The translations under genes and the position numbers were made by a program. Positions 1 to 5,231 of a stretch of DNA of 6,927 nt are shown here, piece by piece. The DNA is from Dehalococcoides mccartyi. GTDB lineage: Bacteria; Chloroflexota; Dehalococcoidia; UBA2979. The stretch spans positions 1 to 6,927 of the forward strand of contig CAMDAY010000119.1 of the NCBI GenBank assembly GCA_945888895.1, written 5' to 3'. Below the pieces are notes generated by a model. It did no database searches, was not told the origin of the DNA, and worked only from the letters and a program-made list of their open reading frames with translations. Every line of letters begins with the position of its first letter. Position 1 is the first letter of the stretch.

Positions 1-1043
1 CCTCGGACGCGCGGCAGGCGGGCGGCCAGATCGCGGCTGCGCTCCAGGAGCAGCGCGCGAACTCTCCGCTGGGTGACACGCGCAGCGTGCTCGCCTCGGA
101 CCCGCCGGAGCACACCTTCCTCCGGGGCATCGTGAACCGCGCATTCACCCCGCGCTCGGTCGAGTTGCTCCGGCCGCGCATGGAAGAGATCGTCGCGTCG
201 CTCCTCGACGAACTGCCGGACACCGGTGAGTGGGATCTGATGGACGGGCTCGCGCAGCCGCTGCCGGTGATCGTCATTGCGGAGCTGCTCGGCATCCCGC
301 CGGAGGATCGCGCGCAGTTCAAGGTCTGGTCGCAGCACATTGCGCTGACGACCGACATCATGCAGAGCCAGGAGTCGATCGAATCCATCCGTCAGGCGAC
401 CAGCGAGCTCGTCGAGTACTTCGGCGGGTTCATCGAGGACCGTCGACGCCAGCCGCGGGAGGACCTCATCTCGGCGCTCGTCGCGGCGGAGACCGAGGGG
501 CGACGGCTGACGGGGGCCGAAGTGCTCGCGTTCGCGATCCTGCTGCTCGTCGCCGGTAACGAGACGACGACGAACCTCATCGGGAGCGGGATGCGCACAC
601 TCCTCGCCCACCCGGAGGCGGCTGCGGCCCTGCGCGCGCAGCCGGAGCGCATCCCCGCGGCGATCGAGGAGATGCTGCGCTACGACAGCCCGGTGCAGGG
701 CATCGTCCGCTTCGCCACGCGGGAGGTGGAGGTCGGCGACAAGACGCTCCGCAAGGGTGACGTGATCATGGGCATGACCGGCGCGGCGAACCGCGACCCC
801 GACCAGTTCCCGAACCCCACCGCGTTCGACCTCGATCGAGGCGACACGCGCCACCTCGCGTTCGGAATGGGCATCCACTACTGCGTGGGCGCGCCGCTTG
901 CGCGCGTCGAGGGTGCCATCGCGTTTCGTGCGCTCCTCGAGCGGTGGCCGTCGATCGAGGCGGCCGGGGACGTAGAGATGGGCGGGACGTTCCTGATCCG
1001 CGGCCCGGTCAGGCTCCCGTTGGCCGTCGCTCGCGGAGCGTGA
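1..1043 (+). CDS. Cytochrome P450, 5'-truncated by window edge
   Basis: Heme-thiolate monooxygenase of the soluble bacterial type; substrate unknown. The first complete codon is at base 3 and 346 residues are visible, against about 400 for the family, so roughly 50-80 N-terminal residues lie outside the window. Family landmarks occur in order: the helix C region with SDPPEHTFLR, the I-helix oxygen-activation motif AGNETT (codons 552-569), the K-helix ExxR motif (E at 669-671, R at 678-680), and the heme loop FGMGIHYCVG with the axial cysteine codon at 882-884. All catalytic landmarks are intact, so the visible part looks functional. There is no membrane anchor in the visible part. No ferredoxin or ferredoxin reductase gene is in the window, so the redox partner is unknown. 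A GTG at 87 lies inside the P450 fold and is not the start. The family call is secure; the subfamily and reaction are not. Confidence 0.96.
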   Translation, partial: SDARQAGGQIAAALQEQRANSPLGDTRSVLASDPPEHTFLRGIVNRAFTPRSVELLRPRMEEIVASLLDELPDTGEWDLMDGLAQPLPVIVIAELLGIPPEDRAQFKVWSQHIALTTDIMQSQESIESIRQATSELVEYFGGFIEDRRRQPREDLISALVAAETEGRRLTGAEVLAFAILLLVAGNETTTNLIGSGMRTLLAHPEAAAALRAQPERIPAAIEEMLRYDSPVQGIVRFATREVEVGDKTLRKGDVIMGMTGAANRDPDQFPNPTAFDLDRGDTRHLAFGMGIHYCVGAPLARVEGAIAFRALLERWPSIEAAGDVEMGGTFLIRGPVRLPLAVARGA

Positions 1044-1110
1044 CGACCACGGCCGCGCCGAGGGTGATCGCCGCCGCGAGGCTCATGTAGGCCCCCATCG
1101 CCACAGTCAC
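1009..1110 (-). pseudogene. Possible remnant or tiny membrane ORF antisense to the P450 end
   Basis: A minus-strand frame across the P450-HIT gap reads like the end of a membrane protein: one hydrophobic helix (AMGAYMSLAAAITLGAAVVV) followed by the basic tail TLRERRPTGA and a stop at 1009-1011. Possible starts are GTG at 1108-1110 (33 residues) or ATG at 1096-1098 (29 residues), neither with a convincing Shine-Dalgarno site. Nearly every codon in the gap portion ends in G or C, unusual for an untranslated gap. It could be the 3' remnant of a lost membrane-protein gene, a real small protein, or a chance reading in GC-rich DNA. I cannot assign it to a family. Confidence 0.22.
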
Positions 1111-1127
1111 GCCAAAGACGCCTGACC

Positions 1128-1144
1128 TAGAATCGAGGCAGGAG
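1128..1144 (+). promoter_or_regulatory. Putative -10 box and Shine-Dalgarno for the HIT gene
   Basis: TAGAAT at 1128-1133 matches the bacterial -10 consensus at most positions, and AGGAG at 1140-1144 sits 5 bases before the ATG at 1150. The Shine-Dalgarno site supports that start well. The -10 is weaker evidence: no clear -35 is visible about 17 bases upstream, and initiation here would leave only a very short leader, possibly cutting into the Shine-Dalgarno site. Confidence 0.35.
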
Positions 1145-1149
1145 CGCCC

Positions 1150-1503
1150 ATGCCGTACGACCCCGAGAACGTCTTCGCGAAGATCCTGCGCGACGAGATC
1201 CCCAGCACCCGCGTGTACGAGGACGCCGAGTTCATCGCGATCCGCGACGTCGCCCCCGCGGCGCCGACGCACATCCTCGTCCTGCCGCGGGGCGACGGCC
1301 CGATCGGCCCCGCGGACCTCCAGGACGCCGATGCGCCGTGGGTGGGGCGGATGGTGGTGCTCGCAGCGCGCATCGCCCGTGAGCAAGGGTTGACGGAGAC
1401 GGGCTATCGGCTGGTGGTCAACTGCGGACGTGATGCCGGGCAGACGGTTCCACACCTCCACCTGCATATCCTTGGCGGGCGGATGCTCCACGGGCTTGGG
1501 TAG
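1150..1503 (+). CDS. HIT (histidine triad) family nucleotide-binding protein
   Basis: This 117-residue protein belongs to the HINT-like branch of the histidine triad superfamily, whose members hydrolyse nucleoside phosphoramidates or related nucleotidyl bonds through a histidine nucleophile; the physiological substrate here is unknown. The N-terminus (FAKILRDEIPSTRVYED) and APTHILVLPR follow the family pattern. The active site is NCG (N91) then GQTVPHLHLHILGG, with H102, H104 and H106; H104 is the expected nucleophile. The length is normal for the family. Two oddities: the usual Lys/His after the HILVLP strand reads RGDGP, and the usual C-terminal W-P-P-G is replaced by GRMLHGLG, so the Trp is missing. 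The start ATG is supported by AGGAG 5 bases upstream. It appears to be monocistronic, with gaps of about 100 bases on both sides. Confidence 0.94.
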   Translation: MPYDPENVFAKILRDEIPSTRVYEDAEFIAIRDVAPAAPTHILVLPRGDGPIGPADLQDADAPWVGRMVVLAARIAREQGLTETGYRLVVNCGRDAGQTVPHLHLHILGGRMLHGLG

Positions 1504-1517
1504 CAGAACGAAGAGGG

Positions 1518-1530
1518 CGGGGATTCCCCG
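1518..1530. repeat. Short perfect inverted repeat after the HIT gene
   Basis: CGGGGA-T-TCCCCG is a 6-base-arm palindrome starting 14 bases past the HIT stop codon. As RNA it can form only about a 4-bp hairpin with a 4-base loop, and no T-run follows, so it is a poor intrinsic terminator. It may be a weak terminator, a protein-binding palindrome, or chance. Confidence 0.25.
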
Positions 1531-1566
1531 ATAGGACTGCTCGCGCCTGCGCTCTAGGGTGTACTG

Positions 1567-1588
1567 CGGAGTAGAGTGTCACTCTCCG
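1567..1588 (+). promoter_or_regulatory. Palindrome overlapping a -10-like box ahead of the signalling cluster
   Basis: AGAGTG-T-CACTCT (1573-1585) is a perfect 6-base-arm palindrome, with further complementarity between CGGAG (1567-1571) and CTCCG (1584-1588). It overlaps TAGAGT (1572-1577), a possible -10 box. A palindrome on a -10 box would be a sensible operator position. No -35 is evident, and both assignments rest on short matches. Confidence 0.3.
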
Positions 1589-1603
1589 AGCATCCGAGGA
1601 CGC

Positions 1604-1849
1604 ATGGTTCAGGCCACCGTGAATACACCCGTTCCAGGCCCCGTCGATCCGGACCTGCTGCTCGAGGCGTTGCTCTATTCCGTCTCCCACGACCTGCGAT
1701 CGCCGCTGCTGACGCTGTCGCTGGCGGGCGAGCTCATCGCCGAGTCGCTGGGAGCCCGTCTGCGCGAGGATCCGTCGAACAGCGGCCTCGTCGCGTTGGA
1801 CGCGCTCCAGCACGGCGCGCGTGACCTTGAGCGGATGTGCAAGCGCTGA
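1604..1849 (+). CDS. Histidine-kinase DHp (HisKA) fragment, likely 5' part of a broken or split gene
   Basis: These 81 residues contain a HisKA dimerisation/phosphoacceptor helix: SVSHDLRSPLLTL with the phosphorylatable histidine H29 (codon 1688-1690), then a loop and most of the second helix (VALDALQHGARDLERM). No sensor, PAS or membrane segment precedes it. The frame then ends abruptly as CKR-stop. Restoring one G after the ATG at 1835-1837 would read LERM-VQALTAISRARRRPLE, a normal continuation of helix 2 into the next frame, so this and the next entry were probably one 226-residue protein. ATG 1604 is chosen because GAGGA lies at 1596-1600; an upstream in-frame GTG at 1559 has no such site. 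Expected role: accepting a phosphoryl group on H29 and passing it to a receiver. The domain is clear; whether it is expressed as this short product is not. Confidence 0.75.
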   Translation: MVQATVNTPVPGPVDPDLLLEALLYSVSHDLRSPLLTLSLAGELIAESLGARLREDPSNSGLVALDALQHGARDLERMCKR

Positions 1850-2283
1850 CCGCGATCTCCCGCGCCCGCCGCCGACCGCTCGAGGCCAGCGGGGCGCCGC
1901 TGCGTATGCTCCTCGGTGGCCACGTCGTGATCTCCGACGACGGTGACCTCGGCGGCCGCCTCGTCTCCGTCGATCCGATCGCGGTGCGTGAGATCATCGA
2001 CACCGTGTGCGGGGAAGAGCCGACCGAAATCCACGTGCGGCGGACCGACGACTTCGCTGTGCTGCGCCTTCCTGGCCCCGAAGCGCTCGCCGAGGTGCGC
2101 GGCGCGCCGCTGGTCACGCTGGTGCAGTCGCTGCAGATGCACGCTGGCACGCTCGTCGAGTCGCTCGCCGCAGCCCAGGTGGTCACCGAGCGTCTTGGTG
2201 GCCGCGTCGAGGTGGACGGGAACGGCGTGCAACTCTGGCTGCCACGTTTCGAGGCGGCGTCCGGGGGCAGGACGGACCGATGA
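1837..2283 (+). CDS. Degenerate kinase ATPase-like (CA) domain, likely 3' part of the same gene
   Basis: A 148-residue frame begins at GTG 1837, overlapping the previous frame by 13 bases; GAG at 1829-1831 is the only weak Shine-Dalgarno. Its first residues (QALTAISRARRRPLE) look like the end of a DHp helix 2. The rest follows HATPase_c order but lacks its signatures: the N-box region (DPIAVREIIDTVCGE, about 46-60) has no Asn; the G1 region reads VLRLPGPEAL with no DxGxG; no GxGLGL precedes VVTERLGGRVEV (115-126). The closing strand LWLPRF (133-138) is family-like. It should therefore not bind ATP in the usual way. That pattern is known from ChpT and Spo0B, phosphotransferases derived from kinases. 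It ends in an ATGA overlap with the receiver gene, so the two are translationally coupled. Alternative: a decayed kinase. Confidence 0.72.
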   Translation: MQALTAISRARRRPLEASGAPLRMLLGGHVVISDDGDLGGRLVSVDPIAVREIIDTVCGEEPTEIHVRRTDDFAVLRLPGPEALAEVRGAPLVTLVQSLQMHAGTLVESLAAAQVVTERLGGRVEVDGNGVQLWLPRFEAASGGRTDR

Positions 2284-2690
2284 GGACGCTCAACGCCACC
2301 GCGGTACTCGTGGTCGATGACGACGCCGACCACGCCCACATCGCCCGGCTCGTCCTGAGCTCGCTGGCCCCCACGACCGGCGTCGAGGTGGTGCACGACG
2401 CGGCGAGCGCGATCGCGCGGCTGGCCGCACTCCCGCGCGGCGGGGTGGTACTCATTGACCGTCGGCTCCACGGCATCGAGTCGTTCGACACGGTTGTTGA
2501 GATGCGCTTGCGCCGTCCAGACGTAGACGTCGTGATGTTGTCCGCCGCACTCTCGTCGATCGATCGAGCCTACGCGCTCGCCTGCGGCGCGGTTGATGCC
2601 CTGGAGAAACCGGCGAGCCTCGCTGGCTGGCGCGAGGCGCTCGCCTCGATCGTGGGCGCGGGCACGGACGCCGCTCCTCGCGCCGCCTAG
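2280..2690 (+). CDS. Single-domain response regulator (CheY-like receiver)
   Basis: A 136-residue receiver domain with no output domain. The phosphorylation site is complete: acidic residues D13 and D14 after VLVV, phosphoacceptor D60 in VVLIDRRL, switch residue S88 in VVMLSA, and K110 in ALEKP. The Gly usually found eight residues after the aspartate is a Ser. Such stand-alone receivers act as phosphorelay intermediates or bind target proteins directly. The start at 2280 overlaps the stop of the preceding frame (ATGA), so it is translationally coupled to the kinase-like gene, its probable phosphodonor. The 21 residues after K110 include the last receiver helix and a short Ala-rich tail. No obvious terminator separates it from the tRNA 60 bases downstream. 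Confidence 0.94.
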   Translation: MRTLNATAVLVVDDDADHAHIARLVLSSLAPTTGVEVVHDAASAIARLAALPRGGVVLIDRRLHGIESFDTVVEMRLRRPDVDVVMLSAALSSIDRAYALACGAVDALEKPASLAGWREALASIVGAGTDAAPRAA

Positions 2691-2731
2691 TCGTCGCACG
2701 TGCCTGCCGCCACGGACGTACCTCTCTCGGC

Positions 2732-2740
2732 TGCTACGAT
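2732..2740 (+). promoter_or_regulatory. Putative extended -10 promoter for the tRNA
   Basis: TGC-TACGAT at 2732-2740 fits an extended -10 (TGn followed by TAnnnT). It ends 10 bases before the first base of the mature tRNA, which suits initiation a few bases upstream of the tRNA. There is no clear -35, which extended -10 promoters can do without. Confidence 0.45.
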
Positions 2741-2750
2741 GGCCGCGTAG

Positions 2751-2827
2751 GGGCCTGTAGCTCAGCGGCCTAGAGCAGTCGGCTCATAACCGATCGGTCC
2801 CAGGTTCGAATCCTGGCGGGCCTACCA
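2751..2827 (+). tRNA. tRNA with anticodon CAU, probably tRNA-Ile2
   Basis: The 77-base cloverleaf is complete. The acceptor stem GGGCCTG pairs with CGGGCCT, with two G-U wobbles at 1:72 and 6:67. The D stem is GCTC/GAGC, the anticodon stem GTCGG/CCGAT with loop CTCATAA, the variable loop CGGTC, and the T stem CCAGG/CCTGG with loop TTCGAAT. The discriminator is A, and CCA is encoded (2825-2827). The anticodon is at 2785-2787. CAU can mean initiator Met, elongator Met or the AUA-reading tRNA-Ile2, whose C34 is changed to lysidine by TilS. It is not an initiator: there is no three-G-C-pair run in the anticodon stem and 1:72 is a wobble. The AGAGCAG and CTCATAA context resembles known tRNA-Ile2 genes, so I favour Ile2, with elongator Met as the alternative. 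Confidence 0.96.
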
Positions 2828-2907
2828 ACCGATACGTTCGGGCGATGCGCAGGATATCCGCGCCGCCCGGCTCAGATCTGCGGCCACCACCAGTCAGCGG
2901 AGACGCC

Positions 2908-3474
2908 ATGCGCGACCACGTCCGTCTCGCGATGTCCGGCTACCGGCCGGCAGAGATCGCGTTGGAGGGCTACCGCGACTCGGCGGTGCTGGTGCTACTG
3001 CACGAGCAGGACGATGCGGAGCACCTGCTGTTCCAGGTGCGCTCGTCTTCCCTCCTGCTGCATAGCGGCGAGATCGGATTCCCGGGCGGCCGACGGCAGC
3101 GCGACGACGACACCCTCCTCGACACGGCCCTCCGCGAGGTCGAGGAGGAGATCGGCGTCCCCCGCGACCACGTCGATGTGTTCGGGCAGCTCGACGACAC
3201 GCTGACGTTCTCTTCGAACTACCGGATCCGTCCCTACGTTGGCGCGCTCTCGCTCGGTCCGCGCGAGTTCGCCATCGACGCGGGCGAGGTGCACGAGCTG
3301 CTTGCGGTTCCGTTGGCGTTTCTCCAGTCCCCGGCCGCGCGTGGCTGGTACCCGATCGACCGTGCCGGCGTGGTCGAGTCGACGCCCGCATTCATCTACC
3401 GCGAGCACGTGATCTGGGGTGCGACCGCGCGTATCCTCAACCGCTTCCTTGAGTTGGTCGAGGTGCGGGTATGA
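2908..3474 (+). CDS. Nudix hydrolase, CoA pyrophosphatase (NudL) type
   Basis: The 188-residue product is a Nudix hydrolase, cleaving nucleoside diphosphates linked to another group. The signature region is FPGGRRQRDDDTLLDTALREVEEEIGV, quoted here in two parts: the glycine-rich FPGG start and the catalytic REVEEEIG, whose glutamates bind the metal. The preceding stretch LLFQVRSSSLLLHSGEIG matches the extra motif of the CoA-pyrophosphatase subgroup (LLTxRSxxLxxHxGxxxFPGG), suggesting CoA or acyl-CoA as substrate, with 3'-phospho-4'-phosphopantetheine and adenosine 3',5'-bisphosphate as products. As in NudL, the first acidic residue of the Nudix box is Asp, not Glu. ATG 2908 is chosen because GGAG (2899-2902) lies 5 bases upstream and the fold begins soon after. 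An in-frame ATG at 2845 would add 21 Pro-rich residues and lacks such a site. It overlaps the next gene by ATGA. Confidence 0.93.
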   Translation: MRDHVRLAMSGYRPAEIALEGYRDSAVLVLLHEQDDAEHLLFQVRSSSLLLHSGEIGFPGGRRQRDDDTLLDTALREVEEEIGVPRDHVDVFGQLDDTLTFSSNYRIRPYVGALSLGPREFAIDAGEVHELLAVPLAFLQSPAARGWYPIDRAGVVESTPAFIYREHVIWGATARILNRFLELVEVRV

Positions 3475-4073
3475 CGTTGATCCTGGTGCGCCATGCGCAG
3501 TCGGAGGCGAACGCCGCCGGTGTGTTCACCGGCAGCATGGATGTGTCGCTCACCGACCTCGGACGACGTCAGGCGGCCGCGCTCGCGGGGCGGCTCGCCG
3601 GGCTGACCGTGACCGCCGTCTACGCCAGCACGCTTCGCCGCGCACAGGACACGGCCCGTCCGACGGCGGAGCGCTTTGGCCTCCAGGTGCAGGCAGTCGA
3701 GGCACTGCGCGAGTCTGGACTGGGCGAGGCAGAGGGCCTGGCGTGGGCGGACGTGCGCGCTCGTTGGACGCTGGGGGAGGGCGCGCGCTGGGCCGACGCG
3801 ATCCCGGGCGCCGAACCCGGCGACGGTGTGCGCGCACGCGTCTCGAGCGGCCTCGATGAGCTGTTGGCGCGCCACCGCGATGACGTCGCGCTTTGCGTGA
3901 GCCACGCGGGAGCGATCACGCACGCGCTCCAGCACGTTCTCGGACTGACGCTGGAGCAGGGCGTGCGCGTCCCGCTGCACCACGCGGCGTTGAACGTGAT
4001 TGAGTGGACGGATCGGGGGCCGGTGCTGCTCTCGCTGAACGACAGCTGCCACCTCGAGGCGATCGAGCCCTAG
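3471..4073 (+). CDS. Histidine phosphatase family protein (phosphoglycerate-mutase-like)
   Basis: A 200-residue member of the branch-1 histidine phosphatase superfamily, which forms a phosphohistidine intermediate. Visible residues: LVRHAQSE with nucleophile H8 and phosphate-binding R7; LTDLGRRQA; the phosphate-pocket arginine in STLRRAQDTA (R57); the probable proton donor E81 in LRESGLGEAEGL; and the second histidine H145 in CVSHAGAI. Length and order are typical. The substrate cannot be read from sequence; relatives include cofactor-dependent phosphoglycerate mutases, alpha-ribazole phosphatases and broad phosphatases. It has no long dPGM insertions, so a phosphatase is likelier than a glycolytic mutase. 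The start overlaps the Nudix stop (ATGA), so the two are probably translated together, and a shared role in nucleotide or cofactor clean-up is possible but inferred. Confidence 0.93.
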   Translation: MTLILVRHAQSEANAAGVFTGSMDVSLTDLGRRQAAALAGRLAGLTVTAVYASTLRRAQDTARPTAERFGLQVQAVEALRESGLGEAEGLAWADVRARWTLGEGARWADAIPGAEPGDGVRARVSSGLDELLARHRDDVALCVSHAGAITHALQHVLGLTLEQGVRVPLHHAALNVIEWTDRGPVLLSLNDSCHLEAIEP

Positions 4074-4077
4074 GCAG

Positions 4078-4096
4078 CCCGGCGCTAGCGGCCGGG
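4078..4096. terminator. Possible bidirectional hairpin between convergent genes
   Basis: CCCGGC (4078-4083) and GCCGGG (4091-4096) form a 6-bp all-GC stem around GCTAGCG, spanning the 11-base gap between two convergent stop codons and the last codons of the minus-strand gene. The position fits a shared terminator. No T-run follows on either strand, so intrinsic termination would be weak; in such GC-rich DNA the match may be chance. Confidence 0.3.
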
Positions 4097-5146
4097 GGTG
4101 CGAGCAGCGGTACGTGTCTCGATCGCGACTTCGAACCGGTTGGGCTCGGTCGCGAAGATGCTCCATGTCCCATTCGAGGCGTGCTGCAGGCGATCCGTGA
4201 ACGGGACGCCCGTGCCTTCGTACTCCACGACCAGCGTCAGCGTGCCCCGGTAGAACCGCCGTACATGCGTGCTCTGCACGCCACGCACGGCGCGGATCGC
4301 GTCCTGGAACGTGTTGAGTGCGGCGAACGACTTGAAGGGCGCGGCCACGATCACCATCTGCCCGGCGATGGCAGCATCGATGGCGGCCGGGGCGGGCGGT
4401 GATGCGATCGGCGGCGCTGCGGCTCGACGTGCCGAGGCGAGCGGTGCTGATGCCAGCGGTACCGGGGCCGCGGTGGGGCGCGCGGCCGGCGGTGGTGGCA
4501 TGCTGCGCGCGGCGCGGCTTGCACGGACCTCGGCCACCGCCTCGTTCAGTGGAGTCGATGTGAGCGGGGGAGGCGGGGGGCGCTTCGGGGCGAGGCGTCG
4601 GGCCTTGCGGGCTTCGACCAGCATCGCCGCGATCTCCTCCTCGGTCGCCGGCGGGGTACCAGAACCATCGGTGGGCGCATCCGGCGCACTGCGGAACACG
4701 CGGAATCGCGTCCGCGTGGGCAGCATCGTGTCGGTGGGCGGCGGTGTAGCGCGCGGGCGCCGCGGCGGCGCGATCCGCGCGTAGAGCATCATCCCGTCGA
4801 TCTCGACACCGATCGTGTGATTCGGGTCCGTCTCGACTATCTGCTCGAGGATCCCGGTGGAGGGGCCAACCACGGCGAAGTGCGCTTCGCGGAGATCAGT
4901 AATCGTCATCTCCACGCGCTCGAGGCCGGGAGCCGATTCCAGCCCGGAGGCGAAGCGGAGCAACTCGGCCTGCGTGGCGAACGGTCCGATGCGGAGCTGC
5001 ATCGCGTAGTTCTGCGGACGGTCGCAGATGCACGCACCCGCTCCCATGCAGCCGAGGCAGCAGAAGACCTGATCGCCTAGGCCGACCGGACTGCCGTCGA
5101 AGATGGCGGCGCATTGCGCGCATGTTTGGACGGCATGCCGAGCCAT
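4085..5146 (-). CDS. Unfamiliar protein: cysteine-cluster N-terminus plus two ferredoxin-like repeats
   Basis: I do not recognise this 353-residue protein as a named family. Residues 9-41 hold seven cysteines in C-x2-C-x16-CC-x2-C-x5-C-x-C; the FCCLGC part recalls the metal-binding ribbon found at the start of some heavy-metal P-type ATPases, so zinc or another metal is likely. Residues about 50-125 (LRIGPFATQAELLRFASGLE, then PGLERVEM) and about 264-345 (VIVAAPFKSFAALNTFQDAI, then RGVQSTHVRRFYRGTLTLVV) follow the same strand-helix-strand-strand pattern, suggesting a duplicated small alpha/beta domain of ferredoxin-like type. They are joined by about 130 residues rich in Pro, Ala and Arg. There is no signal peptide or membrane segment, so it is probably cytosolic. 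No Shine-Dalgarno precedes ATG 5146 (GCTCCTA), hinting at a leaderless or coupled start. It lies 81 bases downstream of mutS2. Function unknown; a scaffold or metal-sensing role is only a guess. Confidence 0.9.
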   Translation of the reverse strand: MARHAVQTCAQCAAIFDGSPVGLGDQVFCCLGCMGAGACICDRPQNYAMQLRIGPFATQAELLRFASGLESAPGLERVEMTITDLREAHFAVVGPSTGILEQIVETDPNHTIGVEIDGMMLYARIAPPRRPRATPPPTDTMLPTRTRFRVFRSAPDAPTDGSGTPPATEEEIAAMLVEARKARRLAPKRPPPPPLTSTPLNEAVAEVRASRAARSMPPPPAARPTAAPVPLASAPLASARRAAAPPIASPPAPAAIDAAIAGQMVIVAAPFKSFAALNTFQDAIRAVRGVQSTHVRRFYRGTLTLVVEYEGTGVPFTDRLQHASNGTWSIFATEPNRFEVAIETRTAARTPGR

Positions 5147-5195
5147 TAGGAGCAGAGTGTCACCGTGGCAGCGCGACGGGCGGTAGCCGGATCGT

Positions 5196-5231
5196 TGAGA
5201 TCGGGTAAATCTCAGAGCGGGCCCGATTTAC
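5196..5231 (-). repeat. Overlapping inverted repeats at the mutS2 3' end
   Basis: Three alternative pairings share the same bases: TGAGAT (5196-5201) with ATCTCA (5209-5214), ATCGGG (5200-5205) with CCCGAT (5222-5227), and GTAAATC (5205-5211) with GATTTAC (5225-5231), the last including the mutS2 stop codon. They are mutually exclusive hairpins in the mutS2 3' end and the gap before the next minus-strand gene. No T-run follows, so this is not a classic terminator; an attenuator-like, processing or operator role is possible. The stretch is more AT-rich than its surroundings. Confidence 0.35.

Noticed and set aside
1559..1603. GTG 1559 as start of the DHp fragment
   Set aside because: It would put the candidate -10 and palindrome inside the gene and lacks a Shine-Dalgarno site; ATG 1604 has GAGGA just upstream.
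1829..1849. Programmed -1 ribosomal frameshift joining the two kinase-like frames
   Set aside because: The required re-reading of one G at ATGTG offers no slippery heptamer and poor re-pairing of the P-site tRNA; sequence error or mutation is simpler.
1734..2699. Long minus-strand open frame (321 codons) opposite the signalling cluster
   Set aside because: Its product is Arg/Ser-rich without domains, and it mirrors plus-strand frames that have clear HisKA and receiver motifs; long antisense frames are expected in GC-rich DNA.
2696..2703. GCACGTGC palindrome after the receiver gene as a terminator or operator
   Set aside because: Only eight bases, no loop or T-run; likely chance.
2845..2907. 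ATG 2845 as start of the Nudix gene
   Set aside because: No Shine-Dalgarno site and the added residues are Pro-rich and outside the fold; ATG 2908 has GGAG at good spacing. It cannot be excluded fully.
3396..4166. Minus-strand open frame (256 codons) opposite the histidine phosphatase
   Set aside because: Low-complexity Arg-rich product, no motif; the plus strand carries a complete catalytic set.
4490..4760. Pro/Ala-rich repeats in the minus-strand gene as a CRISPR-like or tandem repeat array
   Set aside because: The repetition is low-complexity coding bias of a linker, with no fixed repeat unit or spacer pattern.
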